From the NCBI GenBank assembly GCA_036517115.1, contig DATDYB010000017.1, positions 1 to 10,404 on the forward strand: DNA of 10,404 nt, given 5' to 3'. A model generated the notes under the pieces. The model saw only the letters and a list, made by a program, of their open reading frames with translations, was not told the DNA's origin and did not search any database. The position numbers and the translations under genes are program-made. Below are positions 5,037-10,404 of this stretch, piece after piece; the stretch's first letter is position 1, and the number at the start of each line of letters is the position of its first letter. Source of the DNA: DATDYB01 sp036517115 (GTDB lineage Bacteria > Patescibacteriota > Minisyncoccia > Phycocordibacterales > PALSA-1337).

Positions 5037-5058
5037 GTGTTGGAATCAATTATTCATT

Positions 5059-5178
5059 GAAAAAGCCCGAGGGTGTTTCTAAAAATGTGGCTACGCAGGC
5101 TGGCGAGCCGGAGTCCAAGGAAATTTTTCACCAGAAAAATTATCCGGCCACTTTTTAGGAATACCCGAGGGCTTTTTC
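5059..5178. terminator. Long composite bidirectional terminator between rpmA and rplI
   Basis: The left arm (5059-5090) and right arm (5148-5178) form an almost continuous stem. It consists of GAAAAAGCCC with GGGCTTTTTC, a 3x3 internal loop, GGT with ACC, a single mismatch, TTTCTAAAAA with TTTTTAGGAA (one G-T pair), a bulged T, and GTGG with CCAC. The 57-nt interior holds two more hairpins: GGCT/AGCC (5098-5101 with 5106-5109) and AATTTTT/AAAAATT (5122-5128 with 5135-5141). Each strand ends the outer stem in GGGCTTTTT, so both convergent genes could terminate here. The branched interior is far larger than a normal terminator loop. Confidence 0.75.
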
Positions 5179-5193
5179 CGTTCTTTCTGGATT

Positions 5194-5640
5194 CTATTTA
5201 GTTGCTGTCACCTTGAGAATAAATGAAGCCTTTTTATCGTTAATGAGCACCGGAATCTCGTGGTCTCCTATCTCCTTAATTGGTTTTGCTATTTTGATGA
5301 ATTCAGTTGGTAGGCTGAGGTGTTTCTGTTTCATAAGCTCTGCGACAATGGTATCGGTATGAATGCTCGCAAAGAGATGGCCTTTTTCATTTGCCTTGCC
5401 GGTGATTTCAACCACTACACCTTCTAGGCTTTTTAGGTTCTTTGCTAGTAGATCCGCCTGTACTTTCTTTTCTGTTGCGTCAGTAGCCTTAAGTGTCTCG
5501 AGCTTCTTCAGATTATTCGCTGTTGCTGCCTCTGCTAGTCCACGGGGAATAAGAAAGTTGAGAGCATGGCCGTCAGCGATGGCCTTTATTTCATATTTCT
5601 TTCCAACCTTAGGAACGTCTTTGAGTAGTATTACTTTCAT
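5194..5640 (-). CDS. rplI: 50S ribosomal protein bL9
   Basis: A 148-residue bL9 of full length. The N-terminal RNA-binding domain is clear (MKVILLKDVPKVGKKYEIK at 1-19, then DGHALNFLIPRGLA at 23-36). It is followed by the long connecting helix (about 41-75) and the C-terminal domain (about 76-148) ending in FILKVTATK. The usual G-Y/F-x-R-N-F-L segment reads GHALNFL, so His and Leu replace the common aromatic and Arg. bL9 stabilises the L1-stalk base and limits frameshifting. Some CPR lineages lack bL9, so its presence helps place the organism. It lies downstream of ctpA on the same strand across a long inverted repeat. A TATAAT box ends 11 nt before the start and no Shine-Dalgarno sequence is seen. 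Confidence 0.96.
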   Translation of the reverse strand: MKVILLKDVPKVGKKYEIKAIADGHALNFLIPRGLAEAATANNLKKLETLKATDATEKKVQADLLAKNLKSLEGVVVEITGKANEKGHLFASIHTDTIVAELMKQKHLSLPTEFIKIAKPIKEIGDHEIPVLINDKKASFILKVTATK

Positions 5641-5651
5641 GTATTTTAAAA

Positions 5652-5657
5652 ATTATA
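5652..5657 (-). promoter_or_regulatory. -10 box of rplI
   Basis: A perfect TATAAT on the minus strand (5657-5652) ends 11 nt before ATG 5640, predicting a leader of only about 4-5 nt. No convincing -35 lies 16-18 bp upstream. Confidence 0.4.
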
Positions 5658-5719
5658 TGGTTACGCTATCAAATCTCCCCTCTTTCCGCAACTTTTCTCA
5701 CTTCTATTCTTTCCCACCA

Positions 5720-5900
5720 AACTTTTGAAAAGGCCAGGATAATTCGAGAAGAACATCCGGAGGCGAAGCTGGCCCGGTTCGTCAACGACCTCGAGTCTGC
5801 GAGAGGCTCTTGACGACAGCGAGCCGAGGTTGAGCGGCCCTTTGCGCTGGCAAAGGGAACGCGGTTCTTCAAGAATTGATCCTGACCTATTTCAAAAGTT
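5720..5900. repeat. Long inverted repeat that includes the 3' end of ctpA
   Basis: The left arm (5720-5754) and right arm (5864-5900) are inverted copies over about 35 bp with two single-base gaps and about three mismatches; shared blocks include AACTTTTGAAA, CAGGAT, AATTC and GAAGAAC. The right arm contains the last codons and stop of ctpA. The interior adds TCGTCAA/TTGACGA (5779-5785 with 5810-5816), a nested CCTCG hairpin (5789-5806) and CCCTTTG/CAAAGGG (5838-5844 with 5851-5857). The RNA would form a branched rod of about 180 nt between ctpA and rplI. It may end or protect the ctpA transcript, or be a remnant of an inverted duplication. Confidence 0.7.
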
Positions 5901-7149
5901 CCATCGCTTTATCCATCTGCGGATCTCTCCTCTTCTCGATGTCTTCCGCGGTTATCGCCACCTCATGATCAGGCTTCAACCCGCCTTCTGAAATCGAGTT
6001 GCCTTTAGGAGTGAGCCATCGTGCGACGGTGACCTTGAGTGATGTCTCGGGAGTGATCTTCACCAATTCCTGAACCGATCCTTTACCGAAGGTTTTAGTA
6101 CCAACGAGGACCGCTTTGCCGTGTTCTTGTAGTGCTCCGGCGAGAATTTCCGAGGCAGAAGCTGAGCCTCCGTTCACTAGGATAACTAGTTTCAAATTAT
6201 CATTAAATACGTTATATCCCCTGCTTCGATAGACTTTGGCCTCTTCATTGGTGCCAAAATCTTCGTTTACTATGATCTTGCCGGCAGGTAGAAAGAAGCT
6301 CGCCATTTCAACAGCAGCTTGGAGATATCCGCCCGGGTTGCCACGAAGGTCGATAAGTAGCTTGTGTGATCCCGACTCGACAAATTGTCGGAGCGATTGA
6401 CGGAAGAGCTCAGCGGAGTTAGCACTGAAGCTGTAGAGTCGCAGTACAAAGACGTCATTCTTCTTTTCTTCAGCGGTCGGGGTACCTCCGGCGGATGTGG
6501 CAACCTTCGTAGGTTTGATTTCTGTGTCGATGGTGGGAATGTCGATGACGTCGCGTATCAGCTTCTTCTCCAGTGCTTCTCGTTTACCTTCACGTACGAT
6601 GGATAAGGTAACTGATGTACCTTGTTTGCCTCGGATAAGCTTAACTGCCTTGTCCACAGGCATATCGATCGTTGAAGTGTCATTGATCTTGATAATTTTG
6701 TCGCCGGTAATTATTCCCGCCTTTTCTGCCGGTGAACCTTTGAGTGGCGCTACCACGGTGAGAATATTGTCTTTAATAGCGATCTCTAGACCAACACCTT
6801 CAAAGTTTCCTGCAATGTCACTTTCAAACATTTTTGATTCTTCAGGAGGGAAAAAGACGGTGTACGGGTCATTGAGTGAGCTTGCAAGACCCTGGATCGC
6901 ACCCCAGACCTTTTCCTGGTCACTCGGCTTTTCTTTGGTGGTGACGAATTTCTCATTCAATATTTCCCACGCCTTCCAAAACGGATCAAAATCCGCTTTT
7001 GTCACGGCTTCGCCTTCAGTATTAAGAATGCTCGGGATATACAGAGTCTGATCCAGTGACCCGGTATACTTGCCAGCAAAGAAAGAGCTTCCTAAAAGCG
7101 CGATGGCAATGACCGCGAGCGTGATGTTTTTGGAAAAATTAGATTGCAT
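5887..7149 (-). CDS. ctpA: S41 family C-terminal processing protease
   Basis: A 420-residue protease with an N-terminal hydrophobic segment (about 9-26, signal peptide or anchor), so the enzyme acts outside the cytoplasmic membrane. The N-terminal family motif SLNDPYTVFFPPEES lies at 91-105. A PDZ domain follows (about 113-197, with GVGLEIA at 118-124 and SPAEKAGIITGDKIIKIN at 139-156). The S41 catalytic domain shows LLIDLRGNPGGYL (264-276), the nucleophile motif GGSASASE with S331, and the general base K356 in TKTFGKGSVQ, 25 residues apart as in known CtpA/Prc enzymes. It cleaves proteins near their C-termini, in envelope quality control or maturation. An Ala/Thr/Gly/Lys-rich stretch (about 212-231) looks like a flexible insertion in the catalytic domain. 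Its last codons are part of a long inverted repeat. A TTGAAT-17-GATAAT promoter lies upstream, back to back with that of corA. Confidence 0.95.
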   Translation of the reverse strand: MQSNFSKNITLAVIAIALLGSSFFAGKYTGSLDQTLYIPSILNTEGEAVTKADFDPFWKAWEILNEKFVTTKEKPSDQEKVWGAIQGLASSLNDPYTVFFPPEESKMFESDIAGNFEGVGLEIAIKDNILTVVAPLKGSPAEKAGIITGDKIIKINDTSTIDMPVDKAVKLIRGKQGTSVTLSIVREGKREALEKKLIRDVIDIPTIDTEIKPTKVATSAGGTPTAEEKKNDVFVLRLYSFSANSAELFRQSLRQFVESGSHKLLIDLRGNPGGYLQAAVEMASFFLPAGKIIVNEDFGTNEEAKVYRSRGYNVFNDNLKLVILVNGGSASASEILAGALQEHGKAVLVGTKTFGKGSVQELVKITPETSLKVTVARWLTPKGNSISEGGLKPDHEVAITAEDIEKRRDPQMDKAMELLK

Positions 7150-7166
7150 AGTTCGCGTGTGGGACT

Positions 7167-7195
7167 ATTATCGCAGATTGCAGCCGAATATTCAA
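7167..7195 (-). promoter_or_regulatory. Promoter of ctpA
   Basis: On the minus strand TTGAAT (7195-7190), a 17-bp spacer and GATAAT (7172-7167, preceded by TGC as in an extended -10). The start codon follows after 17 nt, giving a short leader of about 11 nt without a Shine-Dalgarno sequence. Confidence 0.55.
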
Positions 7196-7199
7196 ACCG

Positions 7200-7228
7200 T
7201 TGTTAAAGCACGACAGCTGGTTTACAAT
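7200..7228 (+). promoter_or_regulatory. Promoter of corA, leaderless geometry
   Basis: TTGTTA (7200-7205), a 17-bp spacer and TACAAT (7223-7228). The -10 ends 6 nt before ATG 7235, so the transcript should begin at the start codon. Its -35 is only 4 bp from the -35 of the divergent ctpA promoter. Confidence 0.6.
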
Positions 7229-7234
7229 TACGTG

Positions 7235-8143
7235 ATGGTAACAAAATATTCTCATAACGGTTTGACATGGATCGATGTGGAAGCGCCGACGGGTGACGAG
7301 GTTAAGGCACTGATGAGCGAGTACCACATCCACCCTCTTGTAGGTGAAGAGTTTATGATTCCTTCCGAAAAGACCAAAGTTGATGTCTATGATCACTATC
7401 TGTATCTCACGCTTCATTTCCCCACTAGAGAAGGTAGTAAGGAGACGTCCCACGAGATCGATTTTCTGGTAGGAACGAATTACTGCATCACTCTTCATTA
7501 CGAGCCGATCGAGGCGCTCACTACTTTTTCTAAGGTATTTGAGACTCATTCGATTCTCAATAAAAAAGAGGAGGGAGAGCACGGCGGTTTCCTTTTTTAC
7601 TTTATTGTTAAGAAATTATACGCAGCGGTGGGCTATGACCTCGACGGGATCAAAAGCCGTCTTCAGCACGTCGAACGCGAAATTTTCAAAGGCAATGAGC
7701 GTGACCAAGTGTTTGAGCTTTCCACCCAGAGCAGAAAGCTTCTTGATTGCAAGCAGACACTCTTCGGTCATAAAGAAGTGCTCGAGTCGTTCAAAGAAGC
7801 CAGTGCGAAATTTTTCGGCCCGGCATTTCTCCCCCATGCCGATCTCCTTGTTGATGAACATGTTCGCACGTATACTACTATCCTTGCCAGCAAAGAGTTC
7901 TTGCACGATCTGCGGGATACCAACGATTCTCTCCTTTCCGCAAAGCAGAGTGAGATTATGAAATTGTTTACTGTGTCGGCCTTTGTGACGTTCCCTTTGG
8001 TGCTGACGGTGGAGATTCTCTCAATACCGTCGGTTGCAAATCCTTTGCATGGCAATCCGCACGATTTTTGGATCATTATCGGTGTAGTGGTCGTCGCTGC
8101 GTATGGCATGTTCAACTATTTTAAATCTAAAAAATGGCTCTAA
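7235..8143 (+). CDS. corA: CorA-like divalent cation transporter, lacking the GMN motif
   Basis: A 302-residue CorA-family protein. It has a long N-terminal cytoplasmic alpha/beta domain (TWIDVEAPTGDEV at 11-23, then IDFLVGTNYCITLHYEPI at 75-92). A long helical stalk follows (about 118-242), then two C-terminal TM helices (about 245-265 and 278-296) and a basic KSKKWL end, as in CorA pentamers. The family's GMN signature, expected right after the first TM helix, is absent: the region reads EILSIPSVANPLHG (260-273). Substrate selection may therefore differ from Mg2+, or the protein may not conduct in the usual way. The start at 7235 is preferred over upstream in-frame starts because the homologous N-terminus begins here and a TACAAT box ends 6 nt upstream. 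It is divergent from ctpA. Confidence 0.85.
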   Translation: MVTKYSHNGLTWIDVEAPTGDEVKALMSEYHIHPLVGEEFMIPSEKTKVDVYDHYLYLTLHFPTREGSKETSHEIDFLVGTNYCITLHYEPIEALTTFSKVFETHSILNKKEEGEHGGFLFYFIVKKLYAAVGYDLDGIKSRLQHVEREIFKGNERDQVFELSTQSRKLLDCKQTLFGHKEVLESFKEASAKFFGPAFLPHADLLVDEHVRTYTTILASKEFLHDLRDTNDSLLSAKQSEIMKLFTVSAFVTFPLVLTVEILSIPSVANPLHGNPHDFWIIIGVVVVAAYGMFNYFKSKKWL

Positions 8144-8147
8144 AAGA

Positions 8148-8248
8148 TCCTAATATACGAATGGGTACCAATCTACAAATGGCTACGAATACTCAAGATC
8201 TTAACATTTGTAGCCATTCGTATATTTGCAAGAATTAGTATATTGGTA
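8148..8248. repeat. Dyad array of TACNAA and TTNGTA hexamers
   Basis: TACGAA (8156), TACCAA (8166), TACAAA (8174) and TACGAA (8184) are mirrored by TTTGTA (8207), TTCGTA (8217), TTTGCA (8225, one change), TTAGTA (8235) and TTGGTA (8243). A degenerate fifth left site is TCCTAA (8148). Spacing alternates 10 and 8 bp on both sides, and every pair of sites is centred on 8198. A perfect palindrome AAGATCTT (8195-8202) sits at the centre. A fold with an 8-nt bulge also pairs 22 bp perfectly: 8152-8164 with 8214-8226, and 8173-8181 with 8205-8213. The array fills the corA-cysS gap. Confidence 0.8.
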
Positions 8249-8252
8249 TCCT
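8225..8252 (+). promoter_or_regulatory. Weak candidate promoter of cysS inside the array
   Basis: TTTGCA (8225-8230), a 16-bp spacer and TATCCT (8247-8252) are each 4 of 6 to consensus. The -10 would end 6 nt before ATG 8259, the geometry of other starts here. If real, two or three hexamers of the array overlap the promoter. Confidence 0.3.
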
Positions 8253-8258
8253 TTGATT

Positions 8259-9614
8259 ATGAACATTTACCTCCACAATACCCTCACAGGAAAAAAGGAA
8301 TTATTTACGCCTATTAAAAAAGGTGCCGTCGGCATATATCAGTGCGGTCCGACAGTGTATGACACGGTGCACATCGGCAATCTTCGCACCTCTGTTCTGT
8401 ACGACATCGTGCGTCGCGTATTTGAGTTTAATGATTATACAGTCACACAAGTGATGAATATTACCGATGTTGACGATAAAACAATACGGCGAAGTAGCGA
8501 AGAGAATGTAGCTCTTTCCATACTCACGCAAAAGTATGAGAAATTGTTTCTCGATGATGTTGCTGTGCTGCATATTAAACCTCCACATATACTGCTTCGG
8601 GCAACCGAAGCCATTCCCGAAATCATTGCGCTTATCGAAACGCTTCTTAAAAAAGGTTTCGCGTACAAGGCGGATGACGGTATTTATTTCAGCATTAAGA
8701 AATCAAAAGGCTATGGGGTGTTAGCGAGGCTCTCTGTCGAGTCGCATACTGAGGAACGGATTCATAACGACGAATACGACAAAGAACATCCACGGGATTT
8801 TGCTCTATGGAAATTCTCGGAGTCGGGGGATGAGAAGGTGGTATGGGAAGCGCCTTTTGGTAAAGGCCGTCCCGGCTGGCATATCGAATGTTCGGCGATG
8901 TCGATCAAAGCCCTCGGCCACACCATCGACATTCACATGGGAGGTGCCGATCTTATATTTCCCCATCACACCAATGAGATCGCCCAATCAGAGGCGGCAA
9001 CGGGAGAACTCTTTGTTCATTATTGGCTACACGGCGGCATGGTGAACGTCAACGATGATAAGATGGCGAAGTCCAAAAAGAATTTTCTTAAGCGTGTCGA
9101 TCTTGAAGAGCAAGGTATCTCTCCCGTTGCGTATCGATACTGGCTTTTGAGTGCCCACTATCGAACACAGGTGAATGTAACGCTTGAAGCGCTCCAGGCG
9201 GCTCAAACTGCTCTTACAAAACTTCTCCGACACTTCATGGATTTTGAAAATGGTGGTTCAGCAGATGCCCGATACATAGAGCAATTCAACACACTCATCA
9301 ATGATGACGTAGATATGCCAAAGGCGCTGGCACTTACATGGGAACTAGTGAAGAGTAAAACGGTAAAACCGGAGGATAAAAAGGCAACATTGCTTGAGTT
9401 CGACAAAGTGCTTGGGCTCGATCTCGCAGCGCTCGCAGCCGCAGAAATTCAAGAACCGACGCCGCCTGAAATCACCGCGCTCGCGGAGGAACGTGAGGTG
9501 GCTCGGAAAGAAAAAGATTGGCAGAAGGCTGACGCTCTCCGCAACGAGCTTCTCTCTAGAGGATATGATGTTAAAGATACTGAGAAAGGATTTGAACTCA
9601 AGAAAGTTACGTAA
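8259..9614 (+). CDS. cysS: Cysteinyl-tRNA synthetase
   Basis: A 451-residue class I aminoacyl-tRNA synthetase that charges tRNA-Cys. The Rossmann catalytic domain has IYQCGPTVYDTVHIGNLR (26-43) with the HIGH motif as HIGN (38-41) and zinc ligand C29. The other zinc ligands are C211 in GWHIECSAM and H236/E240 in FPHHTNEIAQSE, which let the enzyme select cysteine thiolate without editing. The KMSKS loop is KMAKS (268-272). An anticodon-binding helical bundle follows, with EREVARKEKDWQKADALRNELLSRGY (411-436) and the usual short C-terminal domain. Length is typical. The ATG at 8259 matches the family N-terminus (MNIYLHNTLTGKKE); an upstream in-frame TTG at 8226 would put the repeat array into the protein. 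No Shine-Dalgarno sequence is visible. Confidence 0.97.
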   Translation: MNIYLHNTLTGKKELFTPIKKGAVGIYQCGPTVYDTVHIGNLRTSVLYDIVRRVFEFNDYTVTQVMNITDVDDKTIRRSSEENVALSILTQKYEKLFLDDVAVLHIKPPHILLRATEAIPEIIALIETLLKKGFAYKADDGIYFSIKKSKGYGVLARLSVESHTEERIHNDEYDKEHPRDFALWKFSESGDEKVVWEAPFGKGRPGWHIECSAMSIKALGHTIDIHMGGADLIFPHHTNEIAQSEAATGELFVHYWLHGGMVNVNDDKMAKSKKNFLKRVDLEEQGISPVAYRYWLLSAHYRTQVNVTLEALQAAQTALTKLLRHFMDFENGGSADARYIEQFNTLINDDVDMPKALALTWELVKSKTVKPEDKKATLLEFDKVLGLDLAALAAAEIQEPTPPEITALAEEREVARKEKDWQKADALRNELLSRGYDVKDTEKGFELKKVT

Positions 9615-9686
9615 TGTAATTTTCCTCGTCGTCTAAGCGGACACCATCGCAAAAAAGAGACTACGCAGCGCGGGACAAGAAAGCGA

Positions 9687-9865
9687 ATCATTAAAAATTT
9701 TCAACCTAAATAGTGAAGCCTCATAAAATCAACGAACTTTTTAGGAAAATGGATTCAGTCCTGAGTATTCGAAGGACCGACCGGAGGGAGTTGTCCATTT
9801 TCCGTAAAGAAAAGGGAGTATGATTTTTGTGGGCGAGCGTCTCGGGGTTGAAAATTTTTGATGAT
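9687..9865. other. About 180-nt rod-like inverted repeat in the cysS-dnaB gap
   Basis: The 9615-9947 gap (333 bp) contains no convincing gene. Its centre forms one long interrupted hairpin. The outer arms are ATCATTAAAAATTTTCAACC (9687-9706) and its near-perfect complement (9846-9865, one G-T pair). Further in, GCCT pairs with GGGC (9718-9721 with 9831-9834), AAAATCA with TGATTTT (9725-9731 with 9821-9827), CTTTTT with GAAAAG (9737-9742 with 9809-9814) and GGAAAATGGA with TCCATTTTCC (9744-9753 with 9794-9803). Innermost, GTCCT pairs with AGGAC (9758-9762 with 9773-9777). AGCG flanks both ends (9682-9685 and 9867-9870). A structured RNA or a miniature inverted-repeat element are the main options. 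The first 70 bp of the gap show nothing recognisable. Confidence 0.65.
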
Positions 9866-9912
9866 GAGCGCCTTTATCAACAGGTTGCAAACAGGATACG
9901 CTTTATTTTTCG

Positions 9913-9941
9913 TTGTTGGCATAATTCCGTAATGCTACAAT
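9913..9941 (+). promoter_or_regulatory. Promoter of dnaB with extended -10, leaderless geometry
   Basis: TTGTTG (9913-9918), a 17-bp spacer and TACAAT (9936-9941) preceded by TGC, an extended -10. The box ends 6 nt before ATG 9948, as at corA, so the mRNA should start at or next to the start codon. Confidence 0.65.
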
Positions 9942-9947
9942 GCACTC

Positions 9948-10404
9948 ATGAACGTGCCGATCAAGCCAAAATCACTCCGCATACCTCCGCAAAGCATCGA
10001 AGCTGAGCGCGCCCTCCTGGGTTCCGTCATGCTCCGACCGGAAGTTGTTCACGACCTTATGGATATCGTGAACACTCAGTCGTTCTATATGGATCGCCAT
10101 CGCATGATATGGCAGACCATGATGGAGCTTTTTGCCAAGGGAACGCCTATCGACCTTCTGTCACTCTCTTCCCGTCTTAAAGAAAAAAGTATTCTCGAAC
10201 AGGTAGGCGGATCGGGAGTTCTCTCTGAAATGGTGGGCTCTGTTCCCTCTTCGACCAACGCCAAGCATTACGGCGAGATCATCCAGAAGAAATACATGAT
10301 GCGTCGGCTTATTGATGCGTCTGAACATATCGGCGAGCTTGGCTTTAACGAGGCGGGTGAACTCGAAGAACTCTTGGATCAAGCCGAGAAGAAAATTTTT
10401 GAAG
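9948..10404 (+). CDS. dnaB: Replicative DNA helicase DnaB, N-terminal part, runs off the window
   Basis: The first 152 residues are present and the frame is open to the window end. The start of the DnaB N-terminal domain is unmistakable: PPQSIEAERALLGSVML (13-29), then FYMDRHRMIWQTMMEL (46-61), the IDLLSLSSRLKE stretch (68-79) and VPSSTNAKHYGEIIQKKYMMRRLI (99-122) leading into the linker helix. This domain forms the collar of the hexameric helicase and binds primase. The RecA-like ATPase domain with the Walker motifs lies beyond the window. rplI often sits directly upstream of dnaB in bacteria; here it lies about 4.3 kb away on the other strand. The ATG at 9948 is supported by the promoter ending 6 nt upstream; there is no Shine-Dalgarno sequence. 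Confidence 0.96.
   Translation, partial: MNVPIKPKSLRIPPQSIEAERALLGSVMLRPEVVHDLMDIVNTQSFYMDRHRMIWQTMMELFAKGTPIDLLSLSSRLKEKSILEQVGGSGVLSEMVGSVPSSTNAKHYGEIIQKKYMMRRLIDASEHIGELGFNEAGELEELLDQAEKKIFE

Noticed and set aside
5669..5872. 67-codon minus-strand frame between ctpA and rplI
   Set aside because: It falls inside the long inverted repeat with its internal hairpins; the Arg/Ser-rich product has no recognisable features.
6497..7051. 184-codon plus-strand frame
   Set aside because: Antisense to the PDZ and N-terminal part of ctpA, which has a complete set of catalytic motifs; a shadow frame rich in Ser and Ile.
7070..7234. Upstream in-frame start that would extend CorA by 55 residues
   Set aside because: The extension overlaps ctpA and both divergent promoters; the homologous N-terminus and the leaderless promoter point to 7235.
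8148..8248. CRISPR array or ordinary terminator before cysS
   Set aside because: Units are 6 bp with 2-4 bp gaps and opposite orientation on the two sides, there are no spacers, and no T-tract follows the fold.

Overview
The window looks like a chromosomal segment of a Patescibacteria (CPR) bacterium, most likely Parcubacteria. This is inferred, not proven. The clues are many small orphan genes, a membrane-anchored protein ending in a YHxxxC...C (sunset/Ada-like) module, a divergent CorA, short intergenic spaces packed with inverted repeats, and NGTAT-type short-repeat arrays. UGA serves as a stop in at least two genes (ends 1927 and 2780), so the code is the standard bacterial one, not the Gracilibacteria/Absconditabacteria code.

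Layout: a possible C-terminal gene fragment (1-114); a two-TM protein of unknown function (194-928) with a strong terminator; a family 2 glycosyltransferase (1151-1927) converging on a DUF1761-type membrane protein (2054-2470, minus). A compact two-gene operon follows (zinc-ribbon protein plus an unknown protein, 2571-3109), with a perfect consensus promoter and a strong terminator. Next are a DnaQ-like DEDDh exonuclease (3176-3760, minus), a 71-residue Cys-rich protein (3910-4125) and the TM-anchored sunset-domain protein (4191-4673, minus). The conserved part holds rpmA (bL27, +), converging on rplI (bL9, -), then ctpA (S41 protease, -), divergent corA (+), cysS (+) and the 5' part of dnaB (+, running off the window).

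Two themes cut across the genes. First, many starts have no Shine-Dalgarno sequence but have a good -10 box ending only 6-9 nt before the start codon (1151, 2571, 3760 minus, 4673 minus, 7235, 9948), which predicts leaderless mRNAs. The two clearest SD sequences sit where they would be needed: inside the operon (2780) and behind a real leader (3910). Second, the intergenic regions hold elaborate symmetry: a dyad array of TACNAA/TTNGTA hexamers with alternating 10/8-bp spacing before cysS, a tandem heptamer at the exonuclease promoter, and long rod-like inverted repeats at 5059-5178, 5720-5900 and 9687-9865. These are the most interesting unexplained signals here.

The gene content is a mix of housekeeping (translation: rpmA, rplI, cysS; replication: dnaB) and envelope or quality-control functions (ctpA, corA, glycosyltransferase, DUF1761). 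No mobile-element, CRISPR or defence genes are visible.
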